From the NCBI RefSeq assembly GCF_000003815.2, contig NC_049994.1, positions 841,910 to 905,909 on the forward strand: a stretch of DNA of 64,000 nucleotides. The letters are read 5' to 3'. The notes under the pieces were generated by a model. It saw only the letters and a list, made by a program, of their open reading frames with translations, had not been told where the DNA came from and made no database searches. The stretch is from Branchiostoma floridae (Eukaryota > Chordata > Leptocardii > Amphioxiformes > Branchiostomatidae). Positions 1 through 12,600 of the stretch are shown piece by piece; position 1 is the stretch's first letter, and every line of letters starts with the position of its first letter. The position numbers were made by a program, and so were the translations under genes.

Positions 1-1540
1 ATATCTATATCATTAGAAATCGGAGAAAATAGCAAGACAGTGACGCAGTGAATGAACCCCACAGTGACGCAAGCTTGATCGACGCAAGTACAGTGAGATA
101 CCACCTTAAGCAGCGAGCAATACTATATAGTACTACACATTCCTTTTTTATAGAATATTCATACTTAGAAAGAATGCAACTAGAGTTTGTTATGTTCTCA
201 CAAAAAGAATAGAATGTCTGGCTGACAACAAGTACTTAAAGGCATGTCAGAAACAAACTGGACTGTTTGTCTACAATTGTTAAGTTTGTTTTCAAAACCA
301 TCTGCTTCAGAAAGGGATAGCGCTGAAAATCGTGTTGCTCTAGTCACGCGCCAGGTGGCGCTTGTGGACGGTCACCAGATACCCGTGTCGCCTGCTCAAC
401 GGTTGGCAAAGTTACCCATTTTACGGTTTGGTTGTCAATTGCTTTGCTACATTCCACAATTAACCACTAGATCCGTACAGATAACATACTGGGTACAGAG
501 GTACGGAAGTAGTTTAGAGGCCTATCACAGTCTGTTGCAGCCTGTTATCCCCGCCGTTCTCAGTACAACGACGTGCAATATTGAGTGTAGTATCGTAGTT
601 TGGTTCCATGTTTAGCAGGTGCACCAGTTTCTCGTCCATGTATTGGCATTCTGAATATCACATGTGTAGCACATCTGTAGTGAACGATGTGACTTCAAAG
701 TTTCTGGACTTTTGATTTATCAGCTCTACGTTATTACCTTCCCCAATTAAATCCTGTTTCGTCCTAGCAGATATCTCACTGTTTGCGTTTTAATGATGAA
801 ATACCTTTATCGTACATTCATGCCTCGACGGGCTAGGTACAGGTCACTGATAACAGACATAACAGACATATGCAGCTTATGTAGCTCCCGCCCATCAGTT
901 TGCCTCTTTAAAAATTCAATATTTCATTTAACGTCGTTGATTTCAGGTTACAAATCAAGAACATTATATATTTCATTTGTGCTGATTGTTGACAAATTAG
1001 CGCCTGTTCGGAACCATTTGGTAAACGTCACTCGCAAACAGTCGCCTCCAGGCGCGACCCTGTGGGAAACAAGCTTCTGGTAAATATTGATACTCGGACT
1101 GCCCACTGCCAGGATTACTCCACTCAAGTGTGGAGGGGGTCACTTGGCTTCTGGTTTGAAGATGGCACCTGGCCAAGATAAAACACGACTTTGAAACTGT
1201 GAAGGAATCTTGAATATTTTGTGATGGAGTAGGGAACCTCCGAAGTTTTACAGTGCATGACAACGTGATCTTTATCAGTGGCATCGCGTCATTTAAGCTA
1301 TTGGCTTGAGAGTACTTATAACCTCATCGGGCCGTCTTTCATCGGTTAGATTTATAACCTTTACAAGCGCTGGTTTGTTACCTCCGTCACAAACTGGATT
1401 GACTCCTCGCCGCTTTTGCGCTCATGATGACAATTCGCCAGATCCGACTTATTAAAACGTTTCAAAGGCAGATTTTTCTGGAGAAAGCTGACCAGTATCC
1501 GTTTTGGTGAATCCGGCTTGGCTTACCAAACGGATTAATT

Positions 1541-1760
1541 ACCTCCATGAATTGTCATGGAGGTTATATTTTCAGTAGCGTTTGTGTCTGTCTGTCTGTC
1601 AACAAGAAAACTCAAGAACGTTTGGGTGGATTTGTTTCAGATTTTGGGCCTCCTAGTCGCTTCCCTTGGTACTGCAGCGCAACTTGCCGGTGTGTTTTCT
1701 CATCTTCTGAACAAAATATGGTCACGAATTTTGGGTATTAGATACTTGATAATTGATAAG
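1541..1760 (-). mobile_element. 3' fragment of the ACCTCCATGA-type repeat element
   Basis: The terminal palindrome ACCTCCATGAATTGTCATGG (1541-1560, completed by AGGT to 1564) is followed by the reverse complement of the 3' half of the element seen at 5481-8635: GT-rich run, 'gcccccta' block, 'ttggtactgcagcgcaact' and 'atggtcacgaattttg'. The 112-codon frame that starts in the palindrome (MEVIFSV...) is therefore repeat sequence, not a gene. Confidence 0.75.
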
Positions 1761-1803
1761 CATAAAATCATACTCCATCTAGTTTTCTCCCTTGATCTGT
1801 TAA

Positions 1804-1853
1804 TACCCCAGTCACATTGCGTGAAAATCGATCGGACGATGAGTCTGCGAGCT
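1804..1853 (+). mobile_element. Terminal fragment of a TACCCC...CGATCGGACGA palindromic MITE
   Basis: The segment matches, with a few changes, the ~50-bp terminal inverted repeat of the complete 190-bp element at 62464-62653 (shared core GAAAATCGATCGGACGA followed by GTCTGCGAGCTC). No matching opposite end was found nearby, so this copy looks truncated or diverged. Confidence 0.6.
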
Positions 1854-2621
1854 CTAAAGGACATTTTCGGTAGTAAACGTCAGGTGTTTTCTTGACTCAG
1901 CGCGCGATTTTAGTGATCGTTGGCGAATTTTAGGAGTCGTCCGATGCTCGCTGTGCAACGAAACATGTTCTTGATATTAGAGACTAGTCGCCGGTGATCT
2001 TTGAGGTCGCAGAGCTTTGAGGTGTCGGGCGAGTAGAGACCGACTTATTGATCATCGGTCGCAAATCGGAGGACGTACGCTCGTTGGTCGGACGAGTTTG
2101 GCCGGACTCCCGTTTGTTTACCAATGCAGACTTACTTTGATCTAGCGAGTAATTCTGACATTGTGGCTCCTGTGGCGGCATGCAGGGTGGGTTTATCACA
2201 CAATTCCTTTCATGTGGTCATTTTCATTCTGCCCGTGTGGCCCATTGAAGGGTTAAAAAGATTCCCACAACTGAGACACCAAAATTTATTGAACTTTTTG
2301 TAAGGAACGTTTTGTCTCACCGCCATCTGCGTACAGGAGGTTACGCCATGTCATGGAAGTCTCATCATCAGTGTATTATAAGTGTAGACGATCAACCGGG
2401 CCTTGCCCAATAAGACGGGGACGCTTTTCAGGCAAAAAATACGCGCGACCCTCTGTCGATTCTAAAATTGGCCGACCTTCCAGCGATCGCAAAGTACGCA
2501 CGAAAATCGTCGACTATATGATAGGGGTATAGTGAAGTTTAGTGAAGCCGACCTTACTTCACTGTGCTGTGACACTACTGTAGCATCACAATGTAGGGAT
2601 CAAAGGAATACAGGGATGTAA

Positions 2622-2880
2622 AAAAAAATAAAAATTAACGGTTCTTGGTGGAAGTCAATGTGCAGATGTTGGCACATCGACGCACCAAATCCGTAGTGTG
2701 TTTTTGGCACACAGTTAGACAGATTAGCCGAAGAAGCTAGGTGGGCGTCACTCCACCGTAAGGGAAAGTCGTGTAAAGTGCCTTTCCCAAGGGCACGACG
2801 TCGGGGCAAGGTGGGAATCGAACTCGGAACCTTTCGATTCCGAGCCGAACGCTCTACCAGTTACGCCACGCCAACGCCAC
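2622..2880 (-). mobile_element. tRNA-derived SINE with target-site duplication
   Basis: Read on the minus strand, the head is tRNA-like: GTGGCGTAACTGGTAGAGCG resembles an A box with D-arm, and GGTTCCGAGTTCGATTCCC resembles a B box with T-arm. It is followed by a non-tRNA body that includes CGTGCCCTTGGGAAAGGCAC, typical of deuterostome SINEs. The element is bracketed by near-identical 13-mers, TACAGGGATGTAA (2609-2621) and TACAGGAATGTAA (2881-2893), a convincing target-site duplication. The tail on the sense strand is T-rich rather than A-rich, which is unusual. Confidence 0.8.
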
Positions 2881-3102
2881 TACAGGAATGTAAGAATCAA
2901 AACATCAGGCACTCAGTGATAACATATTTCCCCATTTTAGGCGCAAATATTGATATGCTAATATGTTAAGGGTTACCTGTCCGAGTACGAGTTAAGAAGT
3001 ACGGCGACGAGTTGAATGTTCTGTACCAATCTAAGATGTGTGTACTATCTCACTGATTCTTTTAATTGACATCTCTCGGTTTTCCTTTTATGTCTTACAA
3101 AG

Positions 3103-3621
3103 GTCAAAATCATTGAGGAGGACGATGATCTTGAACATGGGCATGGGAAACATGACTACGCAACGCACCTGGACTTGATAGACCACCACGATCAGTCAAC
3201 TGATGATCATATCGTACGTCATGAACACAATCACACTGTGGACCGTACGATCAAGGGCCAACATCCTACTGGGGACGACATATCTCAGACCCGGAGCCGC
3301 GCGCATGGTCACCCCAGACGTCACCAGCACGGATCTGAGGATTCTGATGAAGACGAACACGGTGCACATCCTTCAGATCAACATAACGACTCAGTTCAGA
3401 AGCTCGCTGATGATGACCACAGAAGCTCAAAACAGTCCATCAATCCAGCCCGGGCTAAGAAATCCCAACGTTTACGCGTGCGGGATTCCCGCTCATTTCT
3501 GCCGACCAAAGTTGACTCAGCTGCGCCAGGACTCGTGCGAAGAAATGTTCCGAAACAAGCGAGAACAAAGCATGCTGAGACAGGCAAACACTGGCACGAA
3601 CCGCATGAAACGGATGCAAAG
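3103..3621 (+). CDS. SLC39A10-like: ZIP exon: His/Asp-rich extracellular N-terminal region
   Basis: The exon opens after a pyrimidine-rich tract ending cttacaaag and closes at AAG|GTACCA (phase 0). It encodes 173 residues starting KIIEEDDD after one Val codon. It is rich in His pairs and acidic runs ([34 protein letters not shown]), as expected for the zinc-binding, unordered ectodomain of LIV-1 proteins. The second half turns Lys/Arg-rich. Confidence 0.85.
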
Positions 3622-6600
3622 GTACCAGCTTAACTTCACTTTTTGGTACATTAATTAACTTGATACAGACAGCAACGCACAAACTCAACTTCAGTGCACT
3701 TTTTATGCATGTGTATATATAACTGACGTATTGTCGCGCGATGTAATTTAATAGTCTAAGATTATGAGTTCTATCTACTGTATTATGATGTCGTACTGAC
3801 ACATGGTTTATTTCTATTGTTACAGTGCCTTTCCCCAAAGGAGATTCTGAATGATTTCTCTGCCCATACGATGGCTATCAGCGAGAGACAGTTCCTGCAC
3901 ATCTGCCCCGTCCTCATCACACAGATTGATAGCCGTGCCTGTATCCAACACGGAAACGGCACGCAAGTGGTGCGGACCGAACCTCTGCCTGGTCGCGTCG
4001 GCCGTGGGACCGGTAAGTAGCAGGCTTCTATAATGTAACAGGCAGAACATAGATGACTATAGTCTTAGCTATGTATTGCGTCTAAAGGAGGGTCACCTTT
4101 TGACGGGAGGTTTTGAAATTGTCCGAGGGTTGGCTGTTCGCAGCTGTCTCACGATCTGTTCGGCAGATCATTGTGTACTTTGGCACATGGTTAGACGGTA
4201 CCTGTGCGACAATGCACGTTGTTTTGTTTTTCGTAACTTTCTTTATATAGGCAATGTAATAGTTTAAAAATTGCTCATTTAATCTTTGTATGGTGTCACA
4301 GCCCGGTTAATGCGGTGTTGGTGATCGAATTATCTCCAAGTAGCGTCGTTTCTTTGATCGTTCTGAGGTAATGGAGACATATGTGTCCTTTATCTAGCTA
4401 CTGATGTAGGAAACAGCTATTAGTAACTAGTCAGTGTCAAGTCATGTGTGCAAGGCTGACGTCAGAGTTGCATTGCACAGTATGGAGCTTGTAATGGGAA
4501 TAACCCTGCTTTTCTTGTCAATTTCTGGATTATTTTGGGATAGAAGGATTAGATTTTGTTCAGTTCATTTGATTGACTTAGGAACAGATATAGTACAATT
4601 GCATTTGTGGCTTCCTGGTTGAGATGTCATGTTTTAGAGGTGCCATCTACATATACATGAATTGTCACCCCCGATAACCCCATCAGGGCCCCCAATCAGG
4701 TCTCATCATCATCCAATCAGGTCTACTCTAGTAATATAGTATGATATTAAAGTAATGACCATCATTTTATGACATCATGCTCATCAATTTAGCGTAAGTT
4801 GGCGTAAGGACAGACACGTTATCCCACACTGCAAACCATAATTACTTCATGGAGTCTTGTATCCTACGGACTCTTGTTTAACTTTTAGCTGCTTGGCTGT
4901 GAAAAGAGATAGGAACACCTCGGCGACGTACGACGTATGTCCTTAGCTGCAATCCATGTGTGATGATATGAGCTCAACGTGTTACAAATATATCCAATGT
5001 CTGTTACTAGTATCCTGAAATCTGAACAATTGAAGTAAATAACATTAAAGCTAAGGGCACAACCCGCCGTACGTGCCAATACGTGCTGTCTACGTACCGC
5101 CTCCGTACGAAATCGTAGGGAATCCGGTCGACGGATTTTGGAGCACGCAGACATGCCGTAGCACTTTACGTGCAGGCAAATCTTTGTGTGCCATCGGGCT
5201 GCGGATTGGCCCCTCGTACGTGCCAGTACGGGCGACGCGCGTGCGCTGTACAGCCTGAACGTTTTCAGAAATACGTGGCGGACGTGGCCTCCCTAAAAAC
5301 GTACGGACAAATCGCACGTACGACGGGTTGGGCCATTAGCTGAAGGGGGACACCCCAGGTTATTTCGGGTTTTAATTTGAGGTCTGGCTACCATTTCTTA
5401 TGAAGAAAAATGAATATGTGGAAAGAAAGGATATCCCTTCGCATTGATTATTTCCGTATGAAAGATATTATCATTAAGACTAGAGTTCGGCGACCTCATA
5501 CCTCCATGAAAATTTAGAGCTTTCGTAAATTTCATGCAATTGACTAAGACATTAACATAATTTATGCATTGTGTTGTTCATCATTGACAAACGTACACAT
5601 GTCACAATTATAAAATTCCCATTATTAATCATAAAGCGGTTTTGCAATTATTACATAAATTATGCAAATAAGTTCCTCATTACCATATTTGGTATCTGCT
5701 TATATTCCACCTATCATAATTAACATGTGTTACATTTATTGAAGTCCAGTTATTGCAAACAATGGAATTATACAATTTCCTCATTAATTATGCAAATTAA
5801 TTCCTCACTTGCATAACATGTATATCATTATGAACATCTTTGCCTAAGGTACCCGCATGCCTAATATGATGCTAATCCGTCAATCGTTTCTGCAGTTATC
5901 CTCTTCGGAATGTCTTGACAAAAACGCCCCTGCAGTTCCCAAATTAAATGTTAGGGGGCTGACCTTGCCCAACTTTGTCATGACACTTAAAGCTATCTCC
6001 CACCTGAATTTCAAGACCATATCACGCCCAAGACAGGAGATACATAGAAAAAACTGCTATGATTGAATGTTGTCATTAATCATGCAAATTTGCTCCTATT
6101 TTGCATAATTAGTATTTCATTTTGTACAACATTGTCTGAGGTGCCTACATACCAAAAATCATGAAAATCCGTTGTTCCCTTCTTGAGTTATCCTCTTCAG
6201 AAGTTTTTGACAAAAAATGCCCCTGCTATCCCAAAACTAGACGCTAGGGGGCCCAAACTTAAGTCACTTCTTCCTGAGCACAAGAGCTATCTAATACTCA
6301 AAAATCGTGACCATAGCATGTTCAGAACACCAAAATAGCAAAACCGGAAGTTGCGCTGCAGTACCAAGGGGAGCCAGTAGGGGGCCCAAAATCTAATCAT
6401 TTCCAGCTTTCATCACACCCTACCAACACACCAAGTAGAAAACCAATCCATCTAACCGTTCTTGAGTTATCTTGTTTACACGCACACACACAGACACACA
6501 AACACAGGGTAAACTAGAGTTCGGCGACCTCATACCTCCATGAAAATTTAGAGCTTTCGTAAATTTCATGCAATTGACTAACATATTAACATAATTTATG

Positions 6601-9600
6601 CATGGTGTTGTTCATCATTGACTAACGTACACATGTCACAATTATAAAATCCCCATTATTAATCATAAAGCGGTTTTGCAATTTTTTACATAAATTATGC
6701 AAATAAGCTCATCATTACCATATGTGGTATCAGCTTATATTCCACCTATCATAATTAACATGTGTTACATGTGTTGAGGTTCAATTATTGAAGACAATGA
6801 AATTATACAATTTCCTCATTAATCATGCAAATTAAGTCATCATTTGCATAACATGTATATCATTATGAACATCTTTGCCTAAGCTACCTGCATGCCTAAA
6901 ATGCAGGCAATCCGTCGTTCCTTTTTGCAGTTATCCTCTTTGGAGTGTCTTTACAAAAATGCCCCTGCAGTTCCACAATTAAATGTTAGGGGGCTAAAAC
7001 TTGCCCCACTTTTTCAGGTCACTAAAAGCTATCTACCACCTAATTGTCAAGACCATAGTATGTCTGGAATAAGAGATACATTGAAAAACTGCTATGATAT
7101 AATATTCTCATTGATTATGCAAATGTACTCCCTCTTTGCATAATTAGTATCTTATCTTGTATAACATTGTCTAAGGTACCTACATACCAAAAATCATGAA
7201 AATCCGTTGTTCCCTTCTTGAGTTATCCTCTTCAGAAGTTTTTGACAAAAATGCCCCTGCTATCCCAAAACTAGACGCTAGGGGGCCCAAACTTATGTCA
7301 TTTCTTCCTGAGCACAAGAGCTATCTTATACTCAAAAATCGTGACCATAGCATGTTCAGAACACCAAGATAGCAAAACCGGAAGTTGCGCTGCAGTACCA
7401 AGGGGAACAGCTAGGGGGCCCAAAATCTAATGATTTCCAGCTTTCATCACACCCTATCAACACACCAAGTATGAAACCAATCCACCCAACCGTTCTTGAG
7501 TTATTTTGCTTACACACACACAGACAGACACACAGACACACAGACAAACGCAGGGTAATCTAGAGTTCGGCGACCTCATACCTCCATGAAAATTTAGAGC
7601 TTTCGTAAATTTCATGCAATTGACTAACACATTGACATAATTTATGCATGGTGTTGTTAATCATTGCCTAATGTACACATGTCACAATTATAAAATTCCC
7701 ATTATTAATCACAAAGTGGTTTTGCAGTTTTTACATACATTATGCAAATAAGTTACTCATTACCTTATATGGTATCTGCTTATATTCCACTTATCATAAT
7801 TAACATGTGTTACATGTATTGAGGTCCAGTTATTGAAAACAATGGTTATGCAAATTAAGTCCTCATTTGCATAACATGTATATCATTATGAACATCTTTG
7901 CCTAAGCTACCTGCATGCCTAAAATGCAGGCAATCCATCGTTCCTTTCTGCAGTAATCCTCTTTGGAGTGTCTTGACAAAAACACCCCTGCAGTTCCACA
8001 ATTAAATGTTAGGGGGCTGAAAGTTGCCCCAATTGTTTATGGCACTAGAAGCTATCTACCACCTAAATGTCAAGACCATAGCATGTCTGGAACAAGAGAT
8101 GCATTGAAAAAACTGCTATGATAGAATATTCTCATTAATTATGCAAATATATTCATATTTTGCATAGTTAGTATCTCATCTTGTAAAACATTGTCTAAGG
8201 TACCTACATACCAAAAATGATGAAAATCCGTTGTTCCCTTCTTGAGTTATCATCTTCAGAAGTTTTTGACAAAAATGCTCCTGCTATCCCAAAACTAGAC
8301 GCTAGGGGGCCCAAACTTATGTCATTTCTTCCTGAGCACAAGGGCTATCTAATGTTAAAAAATCGTGACCATAGCATGTTCAGAACACCGAGATAGCAAA
8401 ACCGGAAGTTGCACTGCAGTACCAAGGCGAGCCGCCAGGGGGCCCAAAATCTAATCATTTCCAGCTTTCGTCACACACTACCAACACACAAAGTATGAAA
8501 CCAATCCACTCAACCGTTCATGAGTTATTTTGTTTACACACTCACACACAGACACACAGACAAACGCGGGGTAAAATATAACCTCCATGACATTTGATGG
8601 AGGTAAATATAACCTCCATGACATTTCATGGAGGTAATAAACTTAACATCATCGCGTAGGATGAAAGAAAATGTTCACGAATTTAAAAAAAAAATTGCTG
8701 TCAAAGGGAAAGAAGCATTGGGTATAATCTGCACAATCTTAATATGTACTTCCAACACTCAGTCTGGGGCTGGGCATCCCTGGCAATCACCGTCATCAGC
8801 CTGGTGTCACTATTGGCTGTTGCCATGGTACCGCTGACAACGAGATCATTCTATAAATACCTCATCACCTTCCTGGTGGCCCTCGCCGTCGGCTGTCTGT
8901 CTGGTGATGCCGTGCTGCACCTCATTCCTCATGTACGTAATACCTACGGGAGGGGGGGGGGGGGCTTCAGAAAGTATTAAATGCCATCGGTTTAAAAAAT
9001 GTGAAATTTGGCACAAAGGTAAAGGCATATATCCTCGTGATATTGAAGCATCTTTTCCAGCTTTTTATGAGCAACTGAGTTGATTTCAAGATGACCACAC
9101 TGTTGGAAGCTTGTAAGAAGGTTAGCTTTCTTAGATCTGACCCACTTATAAACAGTGTAAGGAGCTGAGATTACCTGATAGGTATAATAGTGAGTGTCTC
9201 TGTAGGTTACATGCCAAGTTTCATCCATGGTTCCTCTTTTACAGCTGCTAGAATGGAGTGAGTTGCTATTTTACAGGCAGTTTGAATAATAGCAAAATAC
9301 ATGATTTGTTGATTAAAGGTTTTTGTAGACTACGTTTTCATTAACCAAAAGATACGGAACTTGGCACAATCATTAACAATTCAAGGACCAACAAGTGTAC
9401 TAAGTTTGAGTCCTCTTAGTTGATAAGAAAGTCGGCTACGAAAACTTAATCAGCCCACTCCTGATCCACGACAGCTCTCATATCTCACTTCGCCCCAGGA
9501 AGAAAAAGAGAAAAACTGCTTGGATTTCAAAAGTGAAAATAGGCATGTGATCGCATGTGGCTTAACGAGAAATACAGCTTGATACATGTGCACGTTAATT

Positions 9601-12600
9601 GAGCCTACCAAGGGTGTGGTCATCTTGAACTCAACTCAGTCACTCATAAAAAACGTGAACAATGAATTGAGATATCTCAAGAGGATATATTCTTGTACCT
9701 CTGTGCCAAATTTCAATTCATTCGATGAAAAAATGAGCCTGTTATAAAACCAATGGCATTACATTCTGAAGCACCCTCGTATACGGGTTGTGTGCGTGTA
9801 TATGTGTGTCCATGTGTATGCATGTGTAAATGTGTGCGCGAAGATGCGGCGTGTGCATATGTGTGTTCGTAGGTGTGCGCGCGTGCATATCTGTGTGCAT
9901 CTATATGTTTGTATGTATGTATGTGAATATGCGTGGTTGTGTGTGTCTGATGTGTGTGTGTCTATGTGTATGTACACATGTGTGTCTGTGTGTGTGTGTG
10001 CATATGTGTGTCTGTGTGTGCATCTGGGTATTCACTTTAATGTAATACATCCCCCAGGCTTTAGGTATCCATGGTGCCCATGATGAGCCTGTGCCGGGTG
10101 AGAACGGCCACCAGTCTGAGGGAGAGTCACGTGACGCCGTGTGGAAAGGCTGCGTGGTGCTCGTGGGGATTTTTTCATTCTTCATCATGGAAAAAGCAAT
10201 TGGCGTGGTGACCTCAGCAAGGAATCAGGTACGCCTTGGTTTTGGTACAATTGACAAGGTTCAACTCAACAATGCATGGGCACATGAACTTACACTATGT
10301 TAAGGACATGCATGTGCCCCCATAATGCTACACTTGAACCAAGGTTCAAACAAACAAACAAACAAACAAACATCTATTCGTACTCAAACAAATATGACAT
10401 TATATCAAGTAAATCGTGTAATCGTGTATCGGTTTAAGTCGCCGTTTCCTAAATCATATCCAGTCGCTCAAAGGCAAGTCTATAGCATCCACTACCTAGC
10501 AAGACAGTGACTCTTGCTCAGTGTCGCTGGAGACAGGGATGCTAGCTGCATCATTGGCCGTTTCCAAAACTATATCCATGGCCAGTTGCTTAAGTAACTG
10601 CTATTTGGCATATCTTATTTCCTGGATGTCTATCATTCATCGACAGTTAATGGATAGTGTCTGTTTTCAGATAAAGAGGAAAGATCGACGACAACTGCAA
10701 AATAACCTGTTCGAAAATCAGGAAAACTTCGTTGGTTACAAGCTGTCTACTACCTTCAGCGAGGAACCAGAGATAGAGCTGAGTCTACTGGATAAAGGTA
10801 GGGGAAACAGATCTCTAGTTTGGAAGTAATGTCTGCTGAGTTGCCGAATCCATGTTTGTGAGTATGTGTGGGCATCTTACTTATATTCACACGAATGGTA
10901 GTATTTCTGGAGATTTTAGGTAATATTTTGAATTTCTGTGTTTCTTTTTTAATCACTTTTAGAATTACTCTACTTTGCAATGTTTGCACTTTCCCTAATT
11001 TTACAGTTATATTTTTTTGTTTTTTTCCCCTTTTGCTCATTGATTCCCACTATCAAGCGGCTCACAGTGCAATTCAGGTTTCATATACCCAATCAATCTG
11101 AAACATAAAATTGGACCATCGTTTGAAACATTTAGACTTTCTTTCTATTTTCTCTATGTTCATTCTATATAATTTGTAATGACCTAAGAATTTATTTCAA
11201 AGTCTATTTTGGACATTGTATAGAATATTCCTTTAGGCAATAACCTATTCGGGGATGGAGAATCATGACTTTGTGTGTTTATAAGCCCTGCCACATGATG
11301 GCAGAGGAACAAACGCTGAATGTTGAATATCAACCTCGGTGAGATCTCTACAGGAACTGGATATTTACCTGCTTGAAAAAAGGAGGTATTGATTCTGGTA
11401 GGGATCTTTGTGATTCTGGACCGATATCTTTAGAAGCTCTGGATGGATTGCGATCACGTTTGCTATGGGGATAGATATTGTGAGCCATTGTGCTATAGCG
11501 CGCATTAAAAGTTTGCTGCAGTTTTGTGGTTCGTTAAAAAAAAATATTTACAGGTGTAGTTTTGGATCTCACTATTTACCATAGATAGATATATAAGAAC
11601 AATGATGGAGTAATTTTGCCAAACGTCAAACCATATCAACCACACGACACACCATATGCACCATCACAAAACAAAATATTTCATGCAGGTTTGAGTTTTC
11701 AGACTCTTGTTGGATATTGTTCTTTCCTTAATTTTAGGGGTCCAAGGCGGCCAATTCCACAGCCATGGCGACCAGTCCCACAGCCATGGCGACCAGTCCC
11801 ACAGCCATGGCGACCAGTCCCACAGCCATGGCGACCAGTCCCACAGCAATGGCGGCCAGTCCCACAGCCATGGCGGCCAGTCCCACAGCAATGGCGGCCA
11901 ATTCCACAGCCATGGCGACCAGTCCCACAGCCATGGCGGCCAGTCCCACAGCCATGGCGGCCAGTCCCACAGCCATGGCGACCAGTCCCACAGCCATGGC
12001 GGCCAGTCCCACAGCCATGGCGGCCACTCTCACGACATGAATAGGAATGCTGGGATAGCATCTGTAGCGTGGATGGTGATTATGGGAGATGGACTGCACA
12101 ACTTCGCCGACGGTGTGACTATTGGTATGCCTTCAGACCACATTAACAATTAAGAATTCTTTGATGAACCGTACGTAATATACTCCATCGTGTATGTGTT
12201 TTCAACTTGCCATTTAAATTTGACATACATGCAAGTACATTCATGTAGTGTGTTGTTTTCTAGGCGCTGCCTTTGCCACAAGCCTTACCACAGGACTCAG
12301 TACGTCTATCGCAGTGTTCTGTCATGAACTCCCCCACGAGTTGGGTCAGTACAATCAACATCCATTCAGTCGAAAATTCATGTGCAATGTTTGCAAAATA
12401 AACTAAGTTTTCCATCTTTATGAACAGCTCAACTTATTATTTCGTCTTTGTGCACGAAAAAAGTATGTCGATGTTGAAATGTATAATTGTTATATTTGTG
12501 CTGAGCGTCCTATTTCATAAGGTAATTGTCAGATATGACTGGTTTCCAGGTGACTTTGCGATACTCCTGAAAGCTGGGATGTCCTTTAAACAAGCCATCA

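Larger units (their letters stand above)
1..3102. other. Upstream region without recognisable gene
   Basis: No reading frame here resembles a known protein. The first exon(s) of the zinc transporter (5'UTR and signal peptide) should lie here or left of the window, but I could not identify them. The stretch contains a mobile-element fragment (1541-1760), a terminal fragment of a palindromic element (1804-1853) and a tRNA-derived SINE (2622-2880). Confidence 0.5.

Noticed and set aside
1557-1895. 112-codon frame beginning MEVIFSV with a hydrophobic stretch
   Set aside because: It starts inside the terminal palindrome of a repeat element and follows the reverse complement of that element.
2800-2880. 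A functional tRNA gene on the minus strand
   Set aside because: The A and B boxes are tRNA-like, but the sequence runs on into a SINE body and is bracketed by a target-site duplication, and the acceptor stem does not close.
11664-12099. Antisense and other-frame reading frames across the ZIP His-loop repeat (WDWPPWL, GCGTGRH, MATSPTA repeats)
   Set aside because: A 21-bp period keeps every frame open; only the frame joining TM4 ([11 protein letters not shown]) fits the family.
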